Shown here in pieces: positions 1-7,731 of a DNA stretch of 64,000 bases (its first letter is position 1; each line of letters begins with the position of its first letter). Source of the stretch: Oscillospiraceae bacterium. GTDB taxonomy: Bacteria; Bacillota; Clostridia; Oscillospirales; Acutalibacteraceae. The notes under the pieces were generated by a model. It was given only the letters and a program-made list of their open reading frames with translations, ran no database searches and was not told the DNA's origin. Both the position numbers and the translations under genes were made by a program. The stretch covers positions 1 through 64,000 of the forward strand of contig JAITGE010000012.1 in assembly GCA_031280825.1 (NCBI GenBank), in the 5' to 3' direction.

Positions 1-513
1 CACTTCCATCGCTTCATTTATGGCTTCGGCAAGGATGAGCGCCGTGCCGCTGGGCGCGTCGATTTTTTGGCTGTGGTGCGACTCCACAATCTCCACATCA
101 AAATCCGACCCCAGCACACGCGCGGCGGATTTTACCAGCTCGCGCAGAAGGTTGATGCCCAAGCTCATGTTGCGCCCATAAAAAATCGGGATACTGCGAC
201 CGGCTTCGGCAAGCAGCGCCTGTTCGTTTTCGCCGTAACCCGTGGTGGCAACCACCAACGGGCAGCGCTGTTCCACACAAAACGCCAGCAATCCGGGCAA
301 AGCCGACGGATGCGAGCAATCAATCACAACATTCGGTCGGTTCGCGTCCGGCAAAGCGACGGTCTCCGGCGCGGAGAAAACAGGAAATGGCATCGCCTGA
401 CCGGAGGCACGGTCAATCCCGCCGACAACGCGCAAATCCGTCTGCCCGTCGGCGCATTCAGCGACCGAGGCGCAAAGCTTGCCCCGGCACCCGCTCAAAA
501 GTATATTCAGCAT
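1..513 (-). CDS. dapB: 4-hydroxy-tetrahydrodipicolinate reductase, partial
   Basis: The enzyme makes tetrahydrodipicolinate in the lysine and diaminopimelate pathway, in the cytoplasm. Only the N-terminal ~171 residues are present; the gene runs off the left edge. The frame shows the nucleotide-binding start NILLSGCRGK, the segment VATTGYGE, and near the edge the family signature ESHHSQKIDAPSGTA, which holds the catalytic His pair and substrate-binding Lys. The second glycine of the usual G-x-x-G-x-x-G motif region is replaced (SGCRGK), a mild variation. The ATG at 513 is preceded by a weak GTGGGGA ribosome site. It is divergent from the URO-D gene and has its own sigma-A promoter. Identification is firm from the DAPSGTA region; completeness cannot be judged. 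Confidence 0.9.
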   Translation of the reverse strand, partial: MLNILLSGCRGKLCASVAECADGQTDLRVVGGIDRASGQAMPFPVFSAPETVALPDANRPNVVIDCSHPSALPGLLAFCVEQRCPLVVATTGYGENEQALLAEAGRSIPIFYGRNMSLGINLLRELVKSAARVLGSDFDVEIVESHHSQKIDAPSGTALILAEAINEAMEV

Positions 514-549
514 CGCTTATTCCCCACAATTCTCTTTAATCGCACCGCA

Positions 550-578
550 AGTATACCCCCAATAGACTCCCCTGTCAA
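550..578 (-). promoter_or_regulatory. sigma-A promoter of dapB
   Basis: On the minus strand TTGACA (573-578) and TATACT (550-555) are separated by exactly 17 bases. The expected transcript starts near 543, leaving a leader of about 30 bases before the dapB ATG. Confidence 0.75.
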
Positions 579-596
579 GCACGGCGCAAAAACCCT

Positions 597-625
597 TTGA
601 CTTTTCTTGTGCAATATGCTATATT
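597..625 (+). promoter_or_regulatory. sigma-A promoter of the URO-D gene
   Basis: TTGACT (597-602) and TATATT (620-625) are separated by 17 bases, directly upstream of the ribosome site at 642-650. It is arranged back to back with the dapB promoter. Confidence 0.65.
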
Positions 626-658
626 TAATGTAATGAGGCGCGGGGTGGAGTGGGAAGC

Positions 659-1594
659 ATGACGAATCGGGAGCGTTTCGCAAAAACATTGCGCAGAGAA
701 AAAGTCCCCGGACGGGTGCCAACCTTTGAACTGCAGTTCTTTTTAACAATGGAAGCCCTGGGGCGCGTTTGCCCGCACCACATGCATTTCAGCCAGTGGG
801 CGCAGATGCAGGAAAGCGAGCGCCGCGCGATCCTGGACTACAAAGCCGACACCCTCTTAGGCTTTGCGCAAAAATACCACCACAGTGCGCTGAATTTGTT
901 CATGGATCGCGACTTGATGCGGCGTGTGCGCGAAAAAAGCGATTATTATATCTTAGCCGAATGTGACCCGACCTTCAGCATCCCGGACGGTACGAGGATG
1001 ATGGAATTTACCGAGCGGCTCTATGAGGACGGCGCCGCGCTGCACAGGGAAGCCCGGCAGCGCGTAACGGACGCGATTGCCGCCGTGCATCCTCTCGCCC
1101 GCGAAGGCTTGTTGGACGGCGTTTGCATGACCGCTGACTACTGCTTCAACGCGAACCCCTATTTCAGCCCCGAAATGTTCGCGGAGTTTGTCGCGCCCTA
1201 TCTGAAGGAAACCATTGCCGCCTTTCACGGTATGGGCTTGCAGGTGATCAAGCACACAGACGGCAACCTGATGCCCATTCTTGACCAGTTGGTGGATTGC
1301 GCGCCGGACGCGCTACATTCGCTTGACCCGCAAGGCGGCGTAGACCTGAGCGCGGTCAGCCGCGCCTGGGGCGATAGGGTCGCGCTTTGCGGCAACGTCA
1401 ACTGTGCCCTGCTGCAAACAGGGGCGCAGGCGGATTGTGCCGCTGATATCCGGCGTTCCCTGCACGACGGCATGGCGCGGGGCGCAGGCTACGTTTTTTG
1501 CACATCCAACTGCGCTTACACCGGTTTGCCGCTGGAACGGTATGAATTCATGCACGACATTTGGTGGGAGGAAGGACTTTACAGCCATGAATAA
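659..1594 (+). CDS. URO-D family protein (uroporphyrinogen decarboxylase-like)
   Basis: A protein of 311 residues with the URO-D TIM-barrel fold. It starts MTNRERFAKTLRREKVPGRVP, the usual N-terminus of the clostridial URO-D/corrinoid-methyltransferase branch, and carries the core segment IKHTDGNLMPILDQLVDCAPDALHSLDP and a C-terminal CGNVNC stretch. True HemE enzymes are longer and no other heme genes are adjacent, so a role in heme synthesis is unlikely. Methyl transfer or substrate demethylation is the usual guess for this branch, but nothing here fixes the substrate. A GTG lies 9 bases upstream in frame, but it falls inside the GGGGTGGAG ribosome site, so the ATG at 659 was chosen. Its last codons overlap the start of a broken related gene. 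Confidence 0.75.
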   Translation: MTNRERFAKTLRREKVPGRVPTFELQFFLTMEALGRVCPHHMHFSQWAQMQESERRAILDYKADTLLGFAQKYHHSALNLFMDRDLMRRVREKSDYYILAECDPTFSIPDGTRMMEFTERLYEDGAALHREARQRVTDAIAAVHPLAREGLLDGVCMTADYCFNANPYFSPEMFAEFVAPYLKETIAAFHGMGLQVIKHTDGNLMPILDQLVDCAPDALHSLDPQGGVDLSAVSRAWGDRVALCGNVNCALLQTGAQADCAADIRRSLHDGMARGAGYVFCTSNCAYTGLPLERYEFMHDIWWEEGLYSHE

Positions 1595-1665
1595 CCGTGA
1601 ACGCGCTCTTGCAATGCTACGGGCTGCCTACGGTGCATTACGGCTATTGGCGGGAAATATTGTAA
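1587..1665 (+). pseudogene. Vestigial second URO-D family gene (frameshifted stub)
   Basis: An ATG overlapping the previous stop opens with NNRERALAMLR, the same N-terminal pattern as the URO-D gene before it. After codon 12 the family pattern continues only in the +1 frame, as GLPTVHYGYWREIL, and then meets TAA at 1663-1665. Clostridial URO-D proteins typically read ...LPVVHFGYW... at this point, so the join looks like one small indel in a real gene start. Nothing recognisable of the rest remains before the next ribosome site at 1691. I read it as the 5' remnant of a deleted tandem paralogue. Confidence 0.6.
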
Positions 1666-1708
1666 AAGGCAAGCGGCGCACCTCTTGCCCGAAAGGAGCG
1701 GTTTATCT

Positions 1709-3091
1709 ATGCTGAAGCTATGGCTGTTCACGGACACCCATCTTTTTCTGCGCGATCCCATGCCTGTGCAAGCGCCGCGTACCGATCAAAAGTGTATGCT
1801 CGAAAGCGCGGCGATCCTAGACGCCGCGCTGGCGGAATTTCTCGACGCGCCGGATTGCGACATTCTGCTGCTGGCAGGGGATTTAACCTGCGACGGGCAC
1901 GCGGCGGAGCACCGCGGGATGCTGGAACGGCTACACCGGGTGCAGGCGGCGGGCAAGCGTGTGCTTGCCATCACCGCCACGCATGACTGCGACCAAGCCA
2001 AGCGCGGGGAACGCAACGAAACAGGCTTGCCGCCGCTGGAGCATCCCGAGAGCAAGGTGTTCCGCGAAGAGCTGCCGGGGCTTTATTACGCTTTCGGCGC
2101 GCGGGACGCTATCGCCCGCTGTGAAGCGGACGGCTTCTCATACGTCGCGCAGCTGGCGCCGGGCTATCGTCTGCTTTGCCTGAATGACGATGGTAACGGG
2201 CGCGGCTTTTGCGGCTTTGACGAAAACGTCATGGCGTGGATCCTGGCGCAGATAGAGGATGCAAGAGCGGCAGGTGACTATATTTTTGGCATGACGCATC
2301 ACCCATCCCTGCCGCCCAGCCCGATCTATCCGATCATTTCCAAGCGCGATATGCTGGGCGATTGGGAGGAATGCACCCGCACCCTTGCCAACGCCGGGCT
2401 GCGCTGCCTTTTCACGGGGCACTCGCATATGCTCAATATCGCGCCCATCGTTACGCCCGAGGGCAGCCCCTATTGGGATATCAATACCTCCGCGCTCTGC
2501 GGCTACCCCGGCGCATACCGCGTGATTGAATTGGAAGACAATCTGCTGCGCGTGCGCACCCAAGCCATCCGGGATTTTGCCGGGGAAAAGAATGGGCTTT
2601 CGGCACGGGCATATCTGCAGCGGCATTTCGACTATCTGCTGCGCAGCATCATTGAAAGCGCGGCAAATGACATTGCGCTGCTGTCGCGCCATGCGGTAGG
2701 CTTCAGTGTCGCGCCGGAAAAGGTGTTGAAAATGAAAATACCGATTACCCTCGCCGGTAAATTTGCTAACAAAATCACAGCCGGCGGGCTGGGCACGCTG
2801 TTGCTCTGCCGCCGTAAAATCCCTAAAGAGGCGCGCCCGTTGCTGGTGAAGGAGCTGTTTCTGGAATTCGTGCGCAACATTTTTGCCGGAGAAGAGAGTT
2901 ATAGCCGGGAAACCCCTGTGGGGCAAGCCGTTCTGGCAGTCGCAAAGCGGCTTGAACCCATTCTGCGCAAGCCATTGGCAAAAATCGGCGTCACGGATCT
3001 TCCTGCGTTTATGCTTTCGCTCATTTATGACGACAGCCCAGATCATTGGGTAGAAATAGATTTAGAAGGAGGCATTCCGACATGTCCCTGA
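1709..3091 (+). CDS. Metallophosphoesterase (calcineurin-like)
   Basis: A two-metal phosphoesterase of 460 residues; the substrate is unknown. The family blocks appear in order: D-x-H in FTDTHLF (about residues 8-12), GD in LLAGDLTCDG (about 58), a variant of GNH[DE] reading ATHD, HH in GMTHHPSLPPSP, and the final GHSH in FTGHSHML. The missing Gly/Asn of GNHD is unusual but the His is kept. There is no signal peptide, so the enzyme is probably cytoplasmic. The C-terminal 170 residues are outside the catalytic core and I do not recognise them. The ATG at 1709 follows AAAGGAGCGG; an upstream in-frame TTG lies inside that region. The stop overlaps the start of the transporter gene by 10 bases, so the two are translationally coupled. 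Confidence 0.8.
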   Translation: MLKLWLFTDTHLFLRDPMPVQAPRTDQKCMLESAAILDAALAEFLDAPDCDILLLAGDLTCDGHAAEHRGMLERLHRVQAAGKRVLAITATHDCDQAKRGERNETGLPPLEHPESKVFREELPGLYYAFGARDAIARCEADGFSYVAQLAPGYRLLCLNDDGNGRGFCGFDENVMAWILAQIEDARAAGDYIFGMTHHPSLPPSPIYPIISKRDMLGDWEECTRTLANAGLRCLFTGHSHMLNIAPIVTPEGSPYWDINTSALCGYPGAYRVIELEDNLLRVRTQAIRDFAGEKNGLSARAYLQRHFDYLLRSIIESAANDIALLSRHAVGFSVAPEKVLKMKIPITLAGKFANKITAGGLGTLLLCRRKIPKEARPLLVKELFLEFVRNIFAGEESYSRETPVGQAVLAVAKRLEPILRKPLAKIGVTDLPAFMLSLIYDDSPDHWVEIDLEGGIPTCP

Positions 3092-4644
3092 ACAGCTTTT
3101 TAGCAAAGGTGAAGGTTCCGGAAAGCGCGCGCAACGAGATTGACCAGCTCACCCACCACCCGGTGCGGTGGCTCAAGGGGGAGAACGACCCCGAGGGGCA
3201 CTTGCACCCTTGGGAAAAGCTGGGCTTTGCGCTCAATACCTTTATGACCAACTCCGCAGCCGGGTTCAACGGGCAGGGGCAGCTGTTCAATTACACCTAT
3301 CACGTGAACCCGAACCACATGACTGTCAGCGGAATCATCACATCCTTCTGGGATGCCTTCAACGATCCCTTTGTGGGGCAATGGATGGATCGCAACCCCA
3401 TGAGCGACGGCACCTACCGCTGGATTCAGCGCATCAATCACCTAATCAACACACTGCTCAATGTCTTGGTTCTTCTGGATATGGGGTTAACGCCGCTGGG
3501 GCATGTCGTTCTGCTCACAGCCGTAACGATGTTCCGGGATATTCTCGGCACCTTCGCCGGCGTTTCCTATACCAAATATTTTGCCGCCATCACGCCCTAT
3601 TCCAGCGAACGCGGCAAAAGCATGGTCTGGGGCGCGGTAGGCATGCAGGTCTCCTATGCCATTTACAATCTGCCGGCATATTTTATGGGTCTTGCGAAGG
3701 ATCGCCTGAAATTCAGCGATTATAACATTTATGTTTACGGCACGCTGATTCTGCTGCCGCTCGCCATTGTCGGCGGCTGGGTGCATACCTTCGCCAAAAA
3801 GCGCGTAAGCTTCAACCCTGTCGGTGCGGACGGCATAGAAAAGCCCACGGAAGACAGACGCTCGCTACGCGAAACCATCGCCGTGCTCAAGCACAACAAA
3901 TATCTCATGCTAAGCTCTGCCGCGTCCTTTTTCACCGTGTTCACGCCCACGACCGACGAGCTGCCGATTTACCGCTATATCATGCCGCGGTTCAACGTGC
4001 GAGGTCATGAGGTTCGCGGTGAAACCCTCATGTCGCTGCGCAAGCAATTCTCCGGTATCCCCATCACCATTTTGTATCCCTTCATCGGCATGATCACCAA
4101 TAAGGTCGGCGGACCGAAGCGGATGCAGGTCATTTCACGCATATCCTACATTCTGATCCACGCGGCACGTTTTCTGCTTGACCCACGCAAATTCAAAAAC
4201 GGGCTGCTCCCCGTGCTGGGCATCATCGGCGTTGAAATGGTTTTTGAAACGCTGGGACCCATGGACGGATATGCCGGCAACATCATTAACTACGAAATGC
4301 TGGATTATGTGGAATACAAAACCGGCGTGCGCTCCGAGGGCATGACCGTCGCTTTCCGCGCGCTGTTTGATAAAATGATCACCGGAAACATCAACCGCGC
4401 CACAGGAAATCTCTTCCAAAAATGGAGCGGCATCAACGAGGTAGATCAAAGCAAGGGGGAAATGCCCTCCGAACGCTACATGAAATGGGCATGGTTCATG
4501 TATAATATTGCTCCCGCAGCAGATAGCGTAATTTATCTGATCGCGTGGCTGCTTTTCAAATATGATCCGCAACAGAAAAATCGGGTTGAAGCCGAATTGC
4601 TTGAGCGCCGCAAGCTTCAGGCGGAAGCGGACAGCGAAGCATAA
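3082..4644 (+). CDS. GPH-family (MFS_2) sugar:cation symporter
   Basis: A membrane carrier of 520 residues with the glycoside-pentoside-hexuronide signature DAFNDPFVGQWMDR near residue 95, and about 12 hydrophobic segments. Members of this family import glycosides or related compounds with Na+ or H+; the substrate cannot be read from sequence. The ATG at 3082 sits behind AGAAGGAGG and overlaps the phosphoesterase gene, so the two products are made together. The carrier may import, and the esterase may process, a phosphorylated or sugar compound; this is inference only. A short GCCCA/TGGGC hairpin followed by TTTT lies just after the stop (4652-4675) and could be a weak terminator. Confidence 0.8.
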   Translation: MSLNSFLAKVKVPESARNEIDQLTHHPVRWLKGENDPEGHLHPWEKLGFALNTFMTNSAAGFNGQGQLFNYTYHVNPNHMTVSGIITSFWDAFNDPFVGQWMDRNPMSDGTYRWIQRINHLINTLLNVLVLLDMGLTPLGHVVLLTAVTMFRDILGTFAGVSYTKYFAAITPYSSERGKSMVWGAVGMQVSYAIYNLPAYFMGLAKDRLKFSDYNIYVYGTLILLPLAIVGGWVHTFAKKRVSFNPVGADGIEKPTEDRRSLRETIAVLKHNKYLMLSSAASFFTVFTPTTDELPIYRYIMPRFNVRGHEVRGETLMSLRKQFSGIPITILYPFIGMITNKVGGPKRMQVISRISYILIHAARFLLDPRKFKNGLLPVLGIIGVEMVFETLGPMDGYAGNIINYEMLDYVEYKTGVRSEGMTVAFRALFDKMITGNINRATGNLFQKWSGINEVDQSKGEMPSERYMKWAWFMYNIAPAADSVIYLIAWLLFKYDPQQKNRVEAELLERRKLQAEADSEA

Positions 4645-4673
4645 AATGAGATGCCCAAAAATTGCATGGGCTT

Positions 4674-4701
4674 TTGCGGCGCTCAACGCATAGAATATAC
4701 A
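4674..4701 (+). promoter_or_regulatory. Possible glmS promoter
   Basis: TTGCGG (4674-4679) and TATACA (4696-4701) are 16 bases apart, in the 89-base gap before glmS. The match is moderate. No glmS ribozyme fits in this gap. Confidence 0.4.
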
Positions 4702-4733
4702 GTAATATATTACACCCGAAACGAGGTGCACAT

Positions 4734-6566
4734 ATGTGTGGGATCATCGGATACACCGGTCTGGAGGAAGCGACGCCCATCCTGCTTGACGGCTTGGAGC
4801 AGCTGGAATACCGGGGCTACGATTCGGCGGGGCTGGCGCTGTTCACGCCCGGCGGCAGCCTGCAGCGGCTGCGCGCGAAGGGACGGCTGAGCGCTTTGCG
4901 CGACCGTGTCCGTGAGCAAGCTGAGTCGGGCGCGGATCTGCGCGGCACGGCGGGGCTTGGTCACACACGCTGGGCGACGCACGGCGAACCCAGCGAACGC
5001 AACGCGCACCCGCATCGCAGCGCAAACGGGCTATATTCCATTGTCCATAACGGAATCATTGAAAACTTTGAAGCACTGCGGGCAGAGATGGAAGCGGAAG
5101 GCGTCGCGTTTACATCCGAAACGGATACCGAGGTCGTCGCCCAGCTGCTCGAAAAGCTGGATACCGGTGACGCGCGGGAGACCCTGCGGCGCACCTTACC
5201 GCATTTGGAGGGCAGCTTTGCGCTGGGGATTCTCTACCACAGCGAACCGGGCGTGCTCTATTGCGCACGCCGTCAGTCTCCCTTGCTGGTAGCGCGAAGC
5301 CAGAGCGGCACATTGCTCGCGTCCGACGCGGCGGCGCTGCTGCCGCACACACGCAGCATCTTCCGGCTGGAGGATGGTGAAATGGCAAGGTTGACCGCCG
5401 AAGGCATCACGTTTTTCGATGGCAAGGGCAACGAGACCGCCAAATCGCCCATCGAGGCCGCGCGGCACGTAACCGCTGCGGAAAAAGGTGCTTACGCGCA
5501 TTTTATGCGCAAAGAAATTGACGAACAGCCCGAAGCTGTGCGCCGCACACTTGAACCGCTCCTGCGCAGCAGGCAATTGCAGCTGGGCGAAGGCGAGCGC
5601 GCCCTGCACGACCCTGGTGACATCCACCGAATGATCTTTTTGGGCTGCGGCTCGGCTTGGCATGTGGGCTGCGTGGGGCGTATCATTGCCGAAGAGCTGT
5701 GCGGTATCCCTGCCTCGGCGGAGCTGGCAAGCGAGTTTCGCGCGCAGAAAAGCGCAATCAATTCCCACACCCTTTGCGTAATCGTCAGCCAAAGCGGCGA
5801 AACAGCGGACAGTCTGATGGCGCTGCGCCTTGCCGCCGAGTGCGGCGCGCGTACCCTGAGCATCGTCAACGTTGAAGGAAGCTCCATTGCCGAAGAGAGC
5901 GATTGCGTCCTGTTCACCAAAGCAGGCTTAGAAGTCGCCGTAGCCACAACCAAAGCCTACAGCACGCAGTTGGCGGTGATTTACGCCCTCTGCGCGCGGC
6001 TGGCACAGCTGCGCGGCACTTGGAGCGGAGACAGCCTTGCCGCGTTCCTGCACGGTCTGACCGCCTTGCCTGATCAAATTGAAGAAACACTGCGCACCTG
6101 CGAAGCGCCTGCCATCGCCTGGGCGCAGGAGCTTGCCGCAAACGAGCACGCCTATTTCATCGGGCGCAGCTTGGATCACGCCGCCGCGCTGGAAGGCTCG
6201 CTCAAGCTCAAAGAAATCAGCTATATCCACGCCGAAGCCTATGCTGCGGGTGAACTCAAGCACGGCACAATCTCACTGCTTGAAAGCGGCACGCCCGTCG
6301 TCGGCGTATGCTGCCGCCAAAGCGTGACCGCCAAAACGAAGAACAACCTGGAGGAATGCGCCGCCCGGGGTGCAAAGCTCTTCTGCTTAACCAATGATAC
6401 CGCGCTCCGCTTGCCGCGCCAAATCCTTTTGCCGCGCTGCCACACCCTGCTGGCAACCTCCCTTTCGGTTCTGCCGATGCAGCTTTTGGCCTACAAATGC
6501 GCAGAGCTGCGAAAATGTGACATTGACAAACCCAGAAGCCTTGCAAAATCGGTCACGGTGGAGTAA
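4734..6566 (+). CDS. glmS: Glutamine--fructose-6-phosphate aminotransferase
   Basis: Makes glucosamine-6-phosphate from fructose-6-phosphate and glutamine, the first step to UDP-GlcNAc and peptidoglycan. The protein is 610 residues, normal length. It begins MCGIIGYTG, whose Cys becomes the N-terminal nucleophile after Met removal, so the ATG at 4734 is certain. The glutaminase half has YRGYDSAG and GHTRWATHG. Two SIS isomerase domains follow, with GCGSAWHVG, SQSGETADS and TTKAYSTQ, and the C-terminus DKPRSLAKSVTVE is typical. GlmM, the next enzyme, is encoded 11 kb away on the other strand. The gene lacks the glmS ribozyme often found upstream in Bacillota. Confidence 0.97.
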   Translation: MCGIIGYTGLEEATPILLDGLEQLEYRGYDSAGLALFTPGGSLQRLRAKGRLSALRDRVREQAESGADLRGTAGLGHTRWATHGEPSERNAHPHRSANGLYSIVHNGIIENFEALRAEMEAEGVAFTSETDTEVVAQLLEKLDTGDARETLRRTLPHLEGSFALGILYHSEPGVLYCARRQSPLLVARSQSGTLLASDAAALLPHTRSIFRLEDGEMARLTAEGITFFDGKGNETAKSPIEAARHVTAAEKGAYAHFMRKEIDEQPEAVRRTLEPLLRSRQLQLGEGERALHDPGDIHRMIFLGCGSAWHVGCVGRIIAEELCGIPASAELASEFRAQKSAINSHTLCVIVSQSGETADSLMALRLAAECGARTLSIVNVEGSSIAEESDCVLFTKAGLEVAVATTKAYSTQLAVIYALCARLAQLRGTWSGDSLAAFLHGLTALPDQIEETLRTCEAPAIAWAQELAANEHAYFIGRSLDHAAALEGSLKLKEISYIHAEAYAAGELKHGTISLLESGTPVVGVCCRQSVTAKTKNNLEECAARGAKLFCLTNDTALRLPRQILLPRCHTLLATSLSVLPMQLLAYKCAELRKCDIDKPRSLAKSVTVE

Positions 6567-6609
6567 AGCAACAGCGACCAAAATTATTGGATGTGGGGGA
6601 AACGGAACC

Positions 6610-7332
6610 ATGGAACAGCAAACGCTTGTGCCAAACGAGGGCAAGGGCTTGGATATTACAACGCCGGACGGGGTGTTTTTGCGCTACCCCGTCCGCACAC
6701 ATGTCGTCATGCAAGACGATAACCTGGAAGCGCTGCTGGAGCGCTACGTCAAGCCACACATTCAACCGGAGGACATGCTCTTCATCAGCGAAAAAATTGT
6801 TGCCATCACACAAGGGCGCGCCTTTGACATTGATACCATCAAGGTGTCGCGCCTTGCCAGGCTCCTGTGCAAATTCGTCTATAAGTCCCCCTATGGGATT
6901 GGCTTGGGCAGCCCGTGGACGATGCAGCTTGCCATTGACGATATCGGCGTCCCCAAGCTGCTTTTTGCCGCCTTTTGCTCTGCCGTGACCAAGCCATTTG
7001 GCAAGCGCGGCGTGTTTTACAACATCGTGGGCGAAAAAGGGCGGGCAATCGACGGTCCCTGCGATTATACCCTGCCGCCCTACAATCATTATGCCAAGCT
7101 CGCCCCCCTTGACCCGGACGGCGTCGCCGCCCGCCTGCAAACGTATTTGGGCGGCAACCCGGTGGTTATCATGGACGCTAACGACATTGGGCGCGAGGTT
7201 CTCGGCCGCAGCGATCCGTCCATCCGCATTGAACTGTGCAAGCAGATTTTCGCGGACAACCCCCTCGGGCAAAAAAGCGAATGCACCCCGCTCTGCCTCG
7301 TTCGCCGCGCGGCAGAGGTTGTGGAGATCTAA
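6610..7332 (+). CDS. CofE-like F420-0:gamma-glutamyl ligase family protein
   Basis: A protein of 240 residues related to coenzyme F420-0:L-glutamate ligase. Visible family segments are LFISEKIVAITQGR, TMQLAIDDIGVPK, FYNIVGEKGRAIDGPCD and VVIMDANDIGREVLG. F420 is rare in Clostridia and no other F420 genes lie in the window, so the substrate is probably something else, with an amide-forming ligation to glutamate as the likely chemistry. The ATG at 6610 follows TGTGGGGGA. It lies 43 bases after glmS and is probably co-transcribed with it and with the two tiny genes downstream. Confidence 0.7.
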   Translation: MEQQTLVPNEGKGLDITTPDGVFLRYPVRTHVVMQDDNLEALLERYVKPHIQPEDMLFISEKIVAITQGRAFDIDTIKVSRLARLLCKFVYKSPYGIGLGSPWTMQLAIDDIGVPKLLFAAFCSAVTKPFGKRGVFYNIVGEKGRAIDGPCDYTLPPYNHYAKLAPLDPDGVAARLQTYLGGNPVVIMDANDIGREVLGRSDPSIRIELCKQIFADNPLGQKSECTPLCLVRRAAEVVEI

Positions 7333-7404
7333 AATGTAGCGAATCCCCGTCCCGCCTCATATGATGGAACAGCGGCAAGACTGCCGCAGGGAGGGGGAAT
7401 TGAG

Positions 7405-7563
7405 GTGCGCGGAAGATACGCTCGCTGCGGCGTGGGCGCGGTAGTAGGCGCGTTCTTGCTGGGGCTTGCGCTGGCCACGGCGATGCCAAGCCTTGGAGTT
7501 GCACTGTTGATTTTTGCCGTCCTCTCGGCGATCACGCTGCTGATCTATCGTATGCGCTGCTAA
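7405..7563 (+). CDS. Small membrane protein (52 aa), unknown function
   Basis: A GTG start 6 bases after AGGGAGGGGG opens a 52-codon frame: a short basic N-terminus (RGRYAR), then one or two hydrophobic helices covering most of residues 9-48, and a C-terminal YRMRC. The excellent ribosome site and the placement between cofE-like and spoVM genes support a real gene. The neighbour suggests a link with sporulation, but no function can be assigned and I do not recognise the family. Confidence 0.6.
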   Translation: MRGRYARCGVGAVVGAFLLGLALATAMPSLGVALLIFAVLSAITLLIYRMRC

Positions 7564-7595
7564 ACGGCGCGGCGGAGAAAGGGAGGGACGAGACC

Positions 7596-7682
7596 ATGAA
7601 GGTCGTTGTGGTGCATAGCCCAAAGGCGCTGCGCGGTTTGCTGCGTCTGCTGTTCAAGATGAAAAAAACGCAGGATTGCTAA
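7596..7682 (+). CDS. spoVM: Stage V sporulation protein M (28 aa)
   Basis: A 28-codon gene behind GGGAGGGACG. SpoVM is a tiny amphipathic helix that binds the convex outer forespore membrane and recruits SpoIVA to start coat assembly. The product matches the known 26-residue Bacillus protein at diagnostic places: MK at the start, Pro9-Lys10, Leu12, Gly14 and Arg17, followed by a hydrophobic stretch and a basic tail (KMKKTQDC). Pro9 and Arg17 are positions known to matter for membrane-curvature sensing. SpoIVA, its partner, is encoded at 47.6 kb. Too short for normal gene finders; the call rests on position-by-position similarity to a short peptide. Confidence 0.75.
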   Translation: MKVVVVHSPKALRGLLRLLFKMKKTQDC

Positions 7683-7687
7683 TACAT

Positions 7688-7731
7688 AACAGAGCGCAGG
7701 CGCCTACGCATGGCGGTGTCTGCGCTCTGTT
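7688..7731. terminator. Strong inverted repeat between spoVM and aroE-aroK
   Basis: Perfect 12-base arms AACAGAGCGCAG (7688-7699) and CTGCGCTCTGTT (7720-7731), with a smaller CGCC/GGCG stem inside the loop. It lies between convergent genes and touches the aroE-aroK stop. Neither side has a proper T-run, so it may act as a bidirectional block or mRNA-end hairpin rather than a classic intrinsic terminator. Confidence 0.6.

Noticed and set aside
4645-4733. glmS ribozyme upstream of glmS
   Set aside because: The gap is only 89 bases and lacks the ribozyme core; a short promoter explains it better.
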